From positions 637,326-701,325 of the forward strand of contig JAAOMT010000135.1 of NCBI GenBank assembly GCA_016748015.1: a stretch of 64,000 nt of DNA, in the 5' to 3' direction. The notes below the pieces were generated by a model. That model was not told the origin of the DNA. It saw nothing but the letters and a program-made list of their open reading frames with translations, and ran no database searches. This DNA is from Geosiphon pyriformis. Taxonomy: Eukaryota; Glomeromycota; Glomeromycetes; Archaeosporales; Geosiphonaceae. Shown here one piece after another: positions 24,599-35,694 of the stretch (the first letter of the stretch is position 1; each line of letters begins with the position of its first letter). The position numbers and the translations under genes were made by a program.

Positions 24599-24710
24599 TC
24601 AATTACTACTTAGTATAATACAATACAATATATTTTAAATTATATCTAATTTATGCATTTTTTACATATAACCAGCTACTTAAACAAGAATTTATTAAAA
24701 CTATTATTAT
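24599..24710 (-). mobile_element. LINE 3' tail, minus strand (tail-to-tail with the previous one)
   Basis: The reverse complement reads the same LINE tail (shared AGCTGGTTATATGTAAAAAA core). It abuts the A run of the plus-strand tail, giving two tails that face each other. Confidence 0.6.
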
Positions 24711-25380
24711 TTATTTTAAAAAATTTAACAAATTACTTAAAATTATTATTATTTATTTTAAAAGATTTAATAAATTGCTTAAAAAAATCAAGTAATTAAA
24801 AACCAATAATTATTATTTTAATATATAAATTTTTAACTAATTTATTGCAAAATTAGAAAATAAATTTATTAAAAAATGAAATAATTGTTATTTAATATAT
24901 TAAAAATAAATTACACAAAATATGTTAATTTAATTATTATTATAAGTAATAATTTTTAGTATTTAACTTATATAAAATCAGTTTTTAAAAATTTATTACA
25001 GTTTAAAAGTTTTTTGTTTTTTATTAATAATTTTATTTATAAAGTTTTTTTATAAAAAACAAAAATATTAAAACTTTTTATAAATAATAAGATTTTTTAT
25101 ATTTGTAATAATTTTTATCTTATACTATTTAATTATAGAATTTGGTATTGTTTTTTTATTTTTTTAATAAGCTGTAATTTTAAAATAAAAATACTTAAAA
25201 TTTAAAAAATTTAACACAAAAAAATTAAAAATACTTAAAAAATTAAAAAATATATAAATAATTAATATTTAACACAAAAATTAATATATAAACTTCTTTT
25301 TTTCTTATGTTTAAAATTTTCCAAAGAGCTTATTTTTGAAAAAAAAGTTTTTAATTTTTTTTGTTGTTTTTTTTTTAATA
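24711..25380. other. AT-rich interval, nothing recognised
   Basis: Long A/T runs and short direct repeats (for example two copies of ATTATTATTTATTTTAAAA near 24700-24770). No coding or repeat-family match was seen. Confidence 0.5.
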
Positions 25381-27240
25381 TTTTTTAACTTAATAACTTT
25401 TTTGTTGTGAACTTAAAAGCTGTTTTAGATAATAATATATCTAAAAAAAAAATGTTTAAAAGAATTTTTTATGGTTTTGCTGATAATTTTTTCTTTCAAA
25501 AAAAAAAGTTAATTCTTGGTAATATTAAATACTTTGATAATAAGAAAGATATATTATTGATTAAGTTTGGCTTTAGTGATATATACTCAAATTTAAATAA
25601 TTAGTTTAGTAATAATAAAAACAATAATATTATAGAAAACATTAATAATAGATCACTTTTAGATTTTGTTTTTGCTACTTTTAAAGCCAAAAAAATGATT
25701 AATAATATAAATTATAACTTTCTTTTAAGTTTTTTCAAATTTAATATAGAAGAAAAAGTTGGATTACTTTTACTTTCTTTCAATATTTTTTTGGACAAAA
25801 AATGAATTAACTCTAAAATAGTAAAAATTTTAGTTAAAATAACTATTAAAAAATTCTTTGCTTTGAATATCAATCTGTTAGTGGTTAAAAACAAATTAAT
25901 AATAACAAAATATAAGCAATCAAAAAAATTTTTCCATTAATTAATGGTTTTTGAAAAGAATTACTACTTTCTTAAAATTTGAAAAAATCATTAAATTAAT
26001 GTTTATATTAAAGAAAAACATAAAAAAAGCCATATTATTGGCCAAAAAAAAAGACACTATTATAAATAATAATTTCAAAAAACAAAGATTTTATTCAGAT
26101 TAAGCTGTTATAATTAAAAAAATTCTCATAAATATGTTTAAAAAAATGATCATTATTATAATATTTGTATTTGGTCAAATTATGTCAATCCAATTACAAC
26201 TAATTGAATTATAGCAAAAAACTATAATAGAATTTACTAAATTGGGCTAAGCAAATCAGTTGGCAGTTAGATGATTATTTTTAATTAAAAAAATTCAGTA
26301 CAAATAGCTAAGATTATAAGAGATTACAATATATAAATGTTTAAAAATTGATTTAAAACACTTTTGTTTATTCTTTTTATAGAAATAACTGTTTATAATT
26401 TTAGTATTTTATTAAAAAAAGCTGGTAAAAAAGCTTATATTATTAATTAATTATTTGAAACTAATAATAAAATTTGCTATGCTGTGATTGGCTTTGAATC
26501 AAAAGATAAGTTGGAATCAGTTTTTTGTACAAAGCTAATTTTAGATAGTATTAAGTTTTTTTAGACTAAGTTGAATCTGGTTTAATGTAAAAAGTGTGGG
26601 CATTTTGAACATTTAATTTTAAAGTGTAATGTATTAGGTGTATTTGTCTTGCTATTTTTAAAAGCTTATAAAAAGATTATATTAAATAAAAGTTATTTTT
26701 AATTGACCAGATTATATGCAAAAAAAAGTGTTCTTATTTTACATTTTGCTGCTTTTGGTGGCAAATTATAAGCACAAATGGTTTTACTTGTTGTCTTTTT
26801 TAATAATAATTGCTTTGGTTCTGGTTTTGAATTATCTTTCTTTGGTATTTTACATGTTGGTAAAAGTCTCTCTGTTGTTTAAGAGGTTTTATTTATTGAT
26901 ACTTATCTGACTTTATTGGAATGCTTCTTAGAGCTTTTGGCTAATCAAGTATTTAGTATTGTATAAAAACTAAACAACATAAATTTGGTGTCTCTAACAT
27001 CTATTTTTTAATTTTTTTCTTCAGTTGCTTTAATAACATTGAATTTAAAGTTAGATTTAAACATAGTTTTGAATAACTCATTAGTATTGTCTTTTTTTCT
27101 TTATTTATTTACAAAAAATAAAACTTTGAATTTGGGTTTGAATAGCTTAAAGATTCTGACTATCAAGATAGGCTGTTTAAAATTAAAATTAGTAGCTCTT
27201 AAAGCTTTTGTTGGTTTAGTTTTGGTAAAATTAAATTAAT
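25381..27240 (+). pseudogene. LINE ORF1 (RNA-binding protein with CCHC knuckle), decayed
   Basis: First cistron of the full-length LINE. Readable parts are 25407-25604 (ISKKKMFKRIFYGFADNFF), a zinc knuckle at about 26593-26634 (CKKCGHFEHLILKC, perfect CX2CX4HX4C), and the C-terminus at 27039-27239 ending IGCLKLKLVALKAFVGLVLV. ORF1 proteins of such LINEs bind the element RNA. Many stops are present. It is distinct from the ORF1 at 14353. Confidence 0.7.
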
Positions 27241-27628
27241 TGTATACTGGCTTAAGTTTTTTGGCACATCTTTTTTCTCAATAAGTGATTTGGTTTGGAA
27301 ATTTGTTGCATAGAATATTTAAGATATCAATGTTTTTGCTAAACAAAAAAACATTATTTGTTGGCATGTAAATTCAGACAATATGGTTTCAATTATCACA
27401 AAAACGAAATTAAGATCTAATATTAGGCCATAGATTATAAACAAGTTTGATGGAATGTAAATTTTTACATTTGGTTTAGATAAAAACTTTCTTGGTACTG
27501 GAGTGGCTATTATTATAAATAATTTTTTGGCTTGACATGTTTCAAAAATGAAAAAAATTTTTGGTTAAGTTATTTTAATACAGCTTCTGTTTAAAAGTAA
27601 ATTATTAGTTATAATTTTGAATTTGTAT
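27241..27628 (+). pseudogene. Start of LINE ORF2: endonuclease N-terminus
   Basis: Broken frames follow ORF1 directly. A segment reading NFLGTGVAIIINNFLA, typical of the APE-like endonuclease region of LINE ORF2, lies at about 27485-27530. The sequence is cut at 27628 by the LTR of element F. The remainder of the endonuclease and the first part of RT are missing from the window. Confidence 0.6.
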
Positions 27629-28381
27629 TGTTACAGGTTGAAGTAACAAGCTAACAGATAGCAAGAGAGAACAGAATTGTAGAGTGATGAAAAAAATCAA
27701 AGAGAATTCAACTTCAAAGAGCAAATTGAATGAGTATGGATTCAATATGTGAGATCAGTCTCATAAAATATCTCAGTCGCTATACTTTTCAAAAGGTAAC
27801 TGGAGAATCTGAAGATAAAGAGATAGTCCATACTGTCAACAAATAATCACACTTGGTATAATTCTATGCTTCACATTGGTGCTCTTAGAATTCAATATTA
27901 AGTATCAGATATGTTTTTCAGTCACATTTTATTCAATAATCTTCAAATATTACACTTATACATTTCAGAAAAAAGGTAGGAAATAACCAACAAGTGATCT
28001 TTTATCTTTAAGATATTCAGATACTTGAAAGTAGAAAAAAGAAAATTAGCAATAAGAGAATAATTGAGATGAAAGTTGTTATTTTATTTATTTTATTTTC
28101 TTGATTTTTGACATACATTTCTACAGCTAAAAGATTCATCACTTATATAGCTATCAAAAGTAGTCAATGATCAAGTCAATGGTCAGGTCAATGATCAGGT
28201 CAATAATCAGGTCAATGATTAGGTCATTGATCAGGTCAATAATCAGGTCAATGATCAGGTCAATGGTCAGGTTATTGATCAGGTCAATAATCACTTTCTA
28301 AAAATAGAGTGGCTAATTTATATGACATTAATGGCTAATACATGTAATAATTAATAAAAAGTATAAGTTTCAATCATAACA
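27629..28381 (-). repeat. Left (3') LTR of element F with 11-unit 12-bp VNTR
   Basis: TGTTACAGGTTGAAGTAACA to CATAACA. About 11 tandem units of the type CAATGATCAGGT occupy about 28160-28292. The partner LTR has one such unit, which accounts for most of the 120-bp length difference. Confidence 0.88.
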
Positions 28382-28440
28382 TCATCCTCTCCAAAGAGAT
28401 TGAGCTTTGGCAAAATCAAGCTATTTATGGGGCAATCTAT

Positions 28441-28818
28441 TTAAAAGGTTTTATCTAACTCGAAGCTAACTAGTTTGTTGAAGTCTTTTGTGGATAAGGT
28501 ATATAGCACTTGTAGCGAAATGAGTTTTGTATTCAAGAAACCAAATTTTTGTATTAGAGTTTTGGCTTTTCTAGCAATAGTTAAAATTCTTGAGATATCT
28601 AACCGTATAATGCCCAAAATTTCTGCTTGTATCTCTAAAGTTGTTTTCTTCAAGAGTTTCATATCTTCTATGATTTCATCAAGGCAACTATAGAGCTTTA
28701 GTTGTCTTCTATATGACAAGTTTTTGTCTATGGGCAAGATTTCTTTGATTGTTTTTCCAATTGTGTTGAAAGGTGCAAGTATTGCTGCTGTTATGCTTTC
28801 TAGCAAATAGTTATCCAT
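28441..28818 (-). CDS. Extra ORF (125 aa) between integrase and 3' LTR of element F
   Basis: Uninterrupted frame starting MDNYLLESITAAILAPFNTI and ending just before the purine tract, so it is the last gene of the element. The sequence is Leu/Ile/Lys-rich and looks all-helical, with no clear signal peptide and no Cys pairs. Element E has the decayed counterpart at about 16740-17120, so it belongs to the family. Function unknown. The position is that of env or accessory genes in retroviruses; a structural or RNA-binding role is equally possible. Its intactness in a copy where most other genes are broken is notable. Confidence 0.5.
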   Translation of the reverse strand: MDNYLLESITAAILAPFNTIGKTIKEILPIDKNLSYRRQLKLYSCLDEIIEDMKLLKKTTLEIQAEILGIIRLDISRILTIARKAKTLIQKFGFLNTKLISLQVLYTLSTKDFNKLVSFELDKTF

Positions 28819-29215
28819 TTTGCTACCAATTCTTTCTCTCCTGGTAGATGTTTTCTTTGGTCTAATAACAGTATGTGTTCTACTGTTATCAGTTATAGTG
28901 ATTTGTTTTTCAATAGTCAGAGTAGCATTTGGATAATTTTTGATCTAATACTCATGGAGAGTATAAAAAGCATTTTAAATATTTTGATTCAAAAAATAAT
29001 TGTTCATGTCAATTGAAGATACCTCTGTTTTGGAAATAGTACATTTATTTATATTTGATTTTTGCTGATCATTTGGGTCAATATTACCACAACTGATAAC
29101 CAATCAGGTCGTTTGTAATATTTCTTGAGTCACGTGCCATGAATAGAATGATTATTGAAAATTGTTCTGGATTGATCTTGAAAAATATAAAAACCATTGT
29201 TCAAAACTTTGTTGA

Positions 29216-30250
29216 CTATAAAAAGTCCTTTCCACTGGCTAGAGAATTTATCACCATAAACATTGTCTCTGCTGAGCAATATTCCAATACCAAGTCACCA
29301 ATACTTAAAGAAAGTGTTTTATAAGTTTTCTTTTTCTTAAGTTTTTCTTGGAACTGTTTTATCTTTTCAAAAGCAATTATTCGTGCTTCTACCAAGGAGT
29401 CAAGAATGGTACCAAGTCTTCTTTGCAAAATGTTTTTGTAGTTCCCTATTGTAATTTCTTCAAAGAGTATTGTTTCAATATTAGTTTTTATTGGTAGTGT
29501 TGCCATGCATCCATAGAGCAGATAAAAAGATTCATAACTTGTTATGTTATGATTCACAGTTCTATAAGCAAACAAAGCTGAAGGCAGTACTTTGTCCCAT
29601 AAGTTTGTTTCTTCACTGGTTTTGGCTAGGGTTTCACACAATGTTCTATTAAAACATTCTATTAGGCCATTTGTTTAGGGGTAATAAGGGGAGAAAAGTT
29701 TATGATATATTCCCATTTTTCTACAAAGTTCTTCAACCAGTGTATTAAGAAAAGCTCTTCTTCTATTAGACAAAAGTTTTTTGGGACAGCCATGATGGCA
29801 GATGATATCTTCATAAATGAAATTGGCTATTAAGACTGCTGTTTGGTCTGGGATGGCTCTTGCTTCTACCCACTTTGTAAGATAGTCAGTAGCTGTGATA
29901 ATATATCTGTTGCCATCAGAAGTGATTATTAAAAGTTCAATAATATCTATACCAATTCTGTTAAATAGTTGACCAACAGAAATTGGATGGATATTTTTTT
30001 TGTGATTGGGTTTGCCTCTTCTTTGGCAGATGTCACAGATTTTGATGTATTCAGCAATGTTTTTTCCCAAGGTAGGCCAATAATAGTGAGCTAAAGTTTT
30101 CTGAATTGTTTTTGTTTTTCCAAAATGTCCAGCTAATAGATCAGTATGCATGTTGTAGATTACAATTTCTTTTTTTTCAAATCTTATGACTTTTTGGAAG
30201 TGGTCAGAATCTTTTCTGTTTCTTTTGTATAACTGGTTCTGGTAGATCAA
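29216..30250 (-). pseudogene. Integrase of element F
   Basis: Frame 29675-30250 (191 codons) holds the HHCC zinc domain (DLLAGHFGKTKT, CDICQRRGK) and the start of the DDE core: first Asp in RIGIDIIELL, second motif LLSNRRRAFLN where the Asp is Asn. A stop at a Gln position separates it from 29216-29641, which continues MCETLAKTSEETNLWDKVLP. The catalytic Glu lies between them in LIECFNR. The Arg expected after the Glu is Cys, a CGT-to-TGT type change. Integrates the cDNA; this copy is inactive. Confidence 0.85.
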
Positions 30251-30641
30251 ATAGAAATTTGATTGTTTGTGTAAATGTTCTCTTTGTTGTCAAGTGTAGT
30301 CCGGTGGGTATTGTCCTTTATCCAAAAATTCCATTAAGACAGAATAGTTGTCCAAGTTCATTATCGTGTTTGTTTATGAGAGAGTTACTAATAATTAAGT
30401 TGGTTTGGTTTGAAAGGTTGTACTGTCACTGGATAGTAAGTCTAAAGAGAGTGTTGGTGTTTTGATGATTAGCTTCTTTGCAGTATTGAATATCATAGTC
30501 GAATTCATCCAGATAGAGTATCCAGCAAGTTATTCATTTATGTTCCAGATTCTTTTTATTGCACAGCCAAACTAAGGCTTAATGATCTGTTACTACCAGA
30601 AATTTGGCACTAAGAAGATATTAGTTCCAATAGCTAGTAGC

Positions 30642-31565
30642 TCAGACTACTATTAAGCATTCTTGTTTAGTTACTAAATAGTTTTTTTCTGCTGGTGTGA
30701 GAGATCTACTGGCATATGCTATAGTATGTTCTTTGCCATCTTCATCTTTTTGTGAGAGTACAGCACCAAGTCCATAACCAGATGCATCAGTGTGGAGAAT
30801 AAAAAGTTGGTCCAGGTCAGGTTGCTTAAGGATTGGTTCAGTAACAAGTTTTTCTTTCAGGATTTCAAAGGCTTTTTGCTGGTGTGTGCCCCAGTAGTAA
30901 TTGACATTTTTCCTGAGTAGCTGGTTAAAAAGAAAGGCAATTTTGGAGAAATTCTTGATAAATTTGCAATAGTAAGAAGCCAAACCAAGAAAAGAGCATA
31001 GTTTAGGAACATTTATTGGTTGTCTAATGTTTTGAATCTTTTCAACTTTGGCTGGATCAGGAAAGATTCCATCTTTTGTAATAAGATGTCTAAAGAACTG
31101 GGTGGATTGACATCCAAAGAAAGATTTGATTGGGTTGATCTTAAGACCAGCATTTCTGAGCAGATCAAAAACCTTTTGTAAATGTTTAAGGTGTTCATCC
31201 CAGGTTTTTGAGTATATTATTATATCATCCAAGTAAACTAGAACAAAGTTTTCTTTTACTGATTCAAACACCTTGTTCATTAGGCATTGAAAGATGGAAA
31301 GGGCATTTGTGAGACCAAAAAACATAACTATGAATTCGTAAATGTCATACTTGATAATGAATACAGTTTTCTTTCTGCTTTCTGGATCCATCTCTACTTG
31401 CCAGAATCCAGCAGTTAAGTCAATAGTTGAGAAGAAAGCAGCACTATTGAATTTGTCTAGCATTGCATCAATTTTGGGGAGTGAGTACATGTCTCTTATA
31501 GTGATGGCATTTAATTGGCAGTAGTCAACACAGAAGCATAAGGTTCCACTTTTCTTGGATACCAC
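30642..31565 (-). pseudogene. Reverse transcriptase / RNase H of element F (307-codon frame, catalytic residues kept)
   Basis: RT fingers/palm: CVDYCQLNAI, first catalytic Asp in FFSTIDLTAGFWQV, FFGLTNA, and the catalytic YLDD in VLVYLDDIIIYSK at about residue 110. RNase H follows: LFILHTDASGYGLGAVLSQ and the YASRSLTPAEKNY block with the downstream Glu. It is the only RT in the window that keeps YxDD. Two Arg-to-Cys changes in LCFCVDYCQL suggest CpG decay. The upstream end joins protease through broken sequence (31566-32260); integrase follows at 30250. Confidence 0.88.
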
Positions 31566-31699
31566 TACAACTGGGAAAGCTTATTTGCTCTTGGTTTTTT
31601 GTATGAATCCAAGATTTTTTATCTTGTTTATCTCTTTCTTGATAAACTCATTATTATGATGATTGGATTGATAAGGCTTCAAATGTATGAGACAAGTTT

Positions 31700-32260
31700 C
31701 TCTGATTGTGATGATGTGTTGTATCACATGGGTTCATTCAGGGGTATCACCTTCTTTTGAGATAACTGGGCTATTTCTAGCCAATAGATTTTCAATATCT
31801 ACTTTTCTTTCTTCTGGAGAAGATTTTCTTTGTTCTACAACAAGTGATTGGATCTTAGGTGGTTCATTCTCAAAGGATTTCTGTACTTCTTTTATTTCTT
31901 CTTTGGGTATCAAACTGATTGGTTCCCAACCTTTGTAATAGATCAGGCAAGATTTGCATTCATTATTGGGAGAATACAAAGGTTTATTGCACCAGCATCT
32001 GGCACAAGGACCATGTCACCAATAACTGTATTTGGCTTTTTTGCCAGGCTTTCGGTCAAAGATTCTTCTAAGGATATTATAATAGGGCCAGCAAATCAGC
32101 TTGCCATTTATCATGATTCCTTTTTTATCTGCTTTGACATTATCTAATGGTTTGCCATTGCTGGTAAAGATGGTATAGGCAAGTTCAACAGTTTCTTCTT
32201 GTTCATCTTCTTTATCACTTTTTTTATCATCTAACTCATCTGATTGTTCTTCTTCCTGGC
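31700..32260 (-). pseudogene. Protease-RT linker of element F: acidic segment and Cys cluster
   Basis: An acid-rich stretch (QEEEQSDELDDKKSDKEDEQ region, about 32185-32255) is followed by a Cys cluster (CARCWC, then NECKSC, about 31950-32025) that could bind zinc. Family 1 has the same order of acidic and CxxC segments, but there a dUTPase follows; none is seen here. No known function. Confidence 0.45.
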
Positions 32261-32439
32261 TTTGTTTGGATACTGGAGGAGTTGTTCAATGGCAACACTT
32301 AACCACAATGGGTTTCTCACTATATCTGATGGTCAGTTCACAGAGTTCATAATCGAGCAAGACTTTTGCTTTCTTGAGCCATTCATTGCCAACTATTATG
32401 GTATATTCTTTTGCTTCAGATACTTCCATGTTAGTTTCA

Positions 32440-33013
32440 ATACTAATGTCATTGATTCAGACAGGAACAGCTTTGGCTATGCCCAGATTTTTTTTCTTGT
32501 TACCATGTACATTGGTTATTGGTCATATAGATGATTCATCAATCTTTCTGCCAATTGCTTCTAAGAAGTGTTTTGCAATGACACTAACAGATGATCCACT
32601 GTCTAAGATTAGATCAATGAAATAACCAGCCACTTGGGCCTTACAAATGAGAGGGGTAACATTGCTGTTATTAGCAAATCCAGCTTGGTGTGGGCACTTG
32701 TTGGTTTTTAGTGTCTTTTCTTAGGAATCAAAGATTTGCAAAGATCTTTTCTGAATTGAAGATAAGTCATTAACTGGCCAAAGGTAATGTGTGCAGAAGT
32801 TTCCATGAAATCTTTGACAACAGAATAAGGACCAGATTTTTGCATTATTTTTGGGGGTTCCAGCTTTGGAGGATTCTTGAATACTTTAGTCTTTGGTGGC
32901 TCATTGTTGTCAGCAGTTGAAGTGGATGGTTTGTTTGGATCCAGAACAAAATCAATCTTGGCCTTCTTCTTCTTTCTGGTTGATTCTGAAGTGTTAATTG
33001 CTAGTTCATTCAT
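32440..33013 (-). pseudogene. Aspartic protease region of element F
   Basis: The retropepsin motif LILDSGSS is present at about 32592-32616, preceded by QVAGYFID. It is followed by a conserved ITNVHGNKKNLG segment and by GNEWL, as in Ty3 proteases. Frame 32708-33013 is the upstream linker (KKKKAKIDFVLDPNKPSTST). Stops interrupt the frame at Trp/Gln positions. The enzyme processes the Gag-Pol polyprotein. Confidence 0.75.
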
Positions 33014-33111
33014 GTCATGGTCATCATCAGTTAAGTTAAAAGTGTAAAAGGGGTTTTCTTCTGGTTGGCTTGCACTCTCACTCTTTGGAGATGCGCCTAC
33101 CAGTTTAAAGG

Positions 33112-34190
33112 CTAATAAACAATAGCTTCAACTAAGGAATCCTCTCTAAAAAAATTGATGTTGGCATGATTAGGTCTTTGATTGGGAATATTAATATTGT
33201 TGGGTCTGTTATTCTGGGTGTTATTATTTCTAGAAGCTGGAGGGGACAATGGAGAATTGTTACAGTCTCTGAAAAAGTGTTCAGTTAGTCCATAGCAATA
33301 ACACACAGGTGAACCACAATTTTGCTGTCTTTGATATGGTGGTTGCTGGGCTGATTGAAATGTGGTTCATATCTAGGTCTTTGGGGTTGTTGGTTTTCTC
33401 TGACTGCTTAAGCTAATGGTTTCAGTAATTGGACAAGATTAGCTGTAAGTCTATCTATTAATTGTTCATTGAGATCTTGTGTTTGAGCAGCAAAAGAGGT
33501 AGCAGTTATTTGTGGAACAGGAGTTATGACAAGAGCAGGAACAAAAACTGTAAGTGTGGATCCTAGGTGCATCTTTTGATTGTCTTCTATTCTCTGAGCA
33601 AGTTCAATGGTCATATCCATTGTGGGATTATTTTTCAAGACCAGGAGAGGCCAAAGAGCATATGATAGATCAATTCTTAGTTTTTTTGTAAAGGAATGTA
33701 TTTTCTGTTCTTTTGTTCTAATTTTTTTTAAAGTCTACTCATTTAATGAGTTTTCTTATTGCTTTGGCATATTCTGTTACAACCTCACCAGGGCCTTGAA
33801 TTCTTCTTTCTAATTCTATATGCCATTTTGAGATTAAGATAGAAGTTCTAAATTTAGTTTTAAACCGGGTAGTGAAAGAGGTGTTGTCTTCTCCAGTATT
33901 TGCTGATGCTTATCTAATGATTTTTTGCTGAGCATTGGCATTGGTTTCTTGTAAGAACCAAGTAGCAGGAGAGCCTTGGAGGTAGCCACCAACAATTTGG
34001 AACTTGTATTTGTTATCATATTGGTTTGCTGTGGCAGCTCTCTCAAAATCATCCAGCCATTCAATTGGATCTTGGGTATCACTTCTAAATAATAGTAATG
34101 AAGTGTTGTTTCTTTGCCCTAAAGCAGTCTGTATACCTTGAAGAGCAATCAGAATGTTTTGTTGTAGAGAGTCTTGAGCCATTGGTTTAG
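33112..34190 (-). pseudogene. Gag of element F
   Basis: Frame 33910-34182 begins MAQDSLQQNILIALQGIQTA and contains DPIEWLDDFERAA and ATWFLQE, typical of the Ty3 gag capsid domain. Frame 33408-33638 continues it. Frame 33112-33306 carries the nucleocapsid knuckle as CYCYGLTEHFFRDC: reading CX2CX4HX4C, the second Cys is Tyr, so zinc binding is lost. Gag forms the virus-like particle. Confidence 0.8.
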
Positions 34191-34702
34191 GTGTAACTGT
34201 TTGTGTAGAGTGTTCTAATTCACTTGAAAAGAGATCAAAAACAGAAGCAGTTTAATAGCTTTCTTCTTCTGTTTCAAGAGGAGTTTCTGTTGATTGATGG
34301 GCAGCAATCCAAATGTGGATTTGATGATTCAGATATTTGAGATCAGGAGGCTGTTGTTCAAAGGTTGTAGAATATAAGAGCTGATTGATACTGTTGTTTC
34401 TTTCTTCAAAGTCATCTTCAAAATAAGCTTGATCAAAGTAATAGGTTGTATAAGTTGTGTAGGTTTCAGCTGAATGCTCATTCAGAAACCAGTTCCAAAA
34501 GTTTTAGAATTGTCTGCTGAATTGTTCTTCAATGGAGAAACAAATCAAGCAGAAGGGCAAAGAATTGAGTTTAATAAAGTCTAGATCATTTTTGTTGTAT
34601 GCTTTAAAGTGTTCTTTTGATTGTTGTGACAGGTATAAATAATCACTCATACAATAGAAAACAAAGTGGATTTTGACAACCTCACAGAGAGCACCACTTT
34701 TA

Positions 34703-35335
34703 TGTTACGGGTTGGAGTAACAAGTTAATGGATAGCAAGAAAGAACAAAATTGTAGGGTGATGAAAGGAATCAAAGGGAATTCAACTTCAAAGAGTGAAT
34801 TGAATGAGTATAGATTCAATGTGTGAGATCAGTCTCATAAAATATCTCAGTCACTATACTTTTCAAAAGATAATTGGAGAATCTAAAGGTAGAGGAATAG
34901 TTCATACTGTTAACAAATGATCACACTTGGTATAATTCTATGCCTCACATCGGTGCTTTTAGAATTCAATATCAAGTATCAGATGTGTTTTTTAGTTATA
35001 TTTTATTCAATAATCTTTAAATACTACACTTATATGTTTCAGGAAAAAAGTAGGGAATAACCAACAAGTGATCTTTTATCTTTAAGATGTTCAGATACTT
35101 GAAAGTAGGGAAAGAAAAATTAGCAATAAGAGAATAATTAAGATGAAAGTTGTTATTTTATTTATTTGATTTCCTTAATTTTTGACATATATTTCTATAG
35201 CTAAAAGATTCATCACTTATATAGCTATCAAAAGTAGTCAATGATTACTTTCTAAAAATAGAGTGGCTAATTTATATGACATCAATAGCTAATACATGTG
35301 ATAATTAATAAAAAGTATAAGTTTCAACCATAATA
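34703..35335 (-). repeat. Right (5') LTR of element F
   Basis: TGTTACGGGTTGGAGTAACA to CATAATA. A primer-binding-type sequence lies just inside (the reverse complement of 34680-34702 starts TAAAAGTGGTGCTC). One 12-bp VNTR unit only. Confidence 0.85.
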
Positions 35336-35456
35336 ATACAAAGAACTCCACAACAAAACCTTCAGATATTAACACCAGAATACCAACCAAGCACCAAGTT
35401 ACAGATTTGTTATTTGATTTGAGACCCCAAATAATTATCTGTAATAGCACTATTAC
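35336..35456 (+). repeat. Family 1 LTR remnant, plus strand
   Basis: CAAAGAACTCCACAACAAAA to ATTATCTGTAATA matches the last about 120 bp of the LTR of element A (50505-50626). It marks a lost family 1 insertion in the LINE, partly replaced by F. Confidence 0.8.
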
Positions 35457-35694
35457 TCAGTCTCCTATTTTTGCCATTGGTTTGGTTGTTGAAGATGTTT
35501 TAGAAAAAAATCATGAGCTTTGGTTTGTTTTACAGGATATGTGGAAGGCTTATGACTTTGTAAATTGGCACTACTTATGGAATAGTTTGGTTCGAGTTAA
35601 GATGTGTAATTGTTTTATCAGATTCTTTGGGAGTATTCACAATAATTGTGTTAATTATGTTATAACTAATTTTGGCCTAATTAATAGGTACTAG
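35457..35694 (+). pseudogene. LINE ORF2 reverse transcriptase, N-terminal part
   Basis: Open frame with QSPIFAIGLVVEDVLEKNHE, LWFVLQDMWKAYDFVNW (first catalytic Asp block; the Arg/Lys-Ala-Tyr-Asp motif) and NYVITNFGL. It is cut at 35694 by element D and continues at 45508. Non-LTR RT that copies RNA at the nicked target. Confidence 0.85.

Larger units (their letters stand above)
27629..35335 (-). mobile_element. Ty3/gypsy family 2, copy F (best preserved of its family)
   Basis: LTRs 27629-28381 and 34703-35335 flank a minus-strand interior with gag, protease, RT/RNase H, integrase and an extra ORF, in Ty3/gypsy order (RT before integrase). Coding stretches up to 307 codons survive. The left flank is LINE ORF2 and the right flank a family 1 LTR remnant, so no target duplication is visible; a deletion or recombination followed insertion. 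A purine tract lies next to the 3' LTR (reverse of TCATCCTCTCCAAAG, 28382-28396). Confidence 0.92.

Noticed and set aside
28160-28292. CRISPR-like array
   Set aside because: Units are contiguous 12-mers without spacers, inside an LTR of a eukaryotic retrotransposon.
27620-35345. Target-site duplication of element F
   Set aside because: Flanks TTGTAT and ATACAAAG belong to different repeats (LINE and family 1 LTR) and are not direct repeats.
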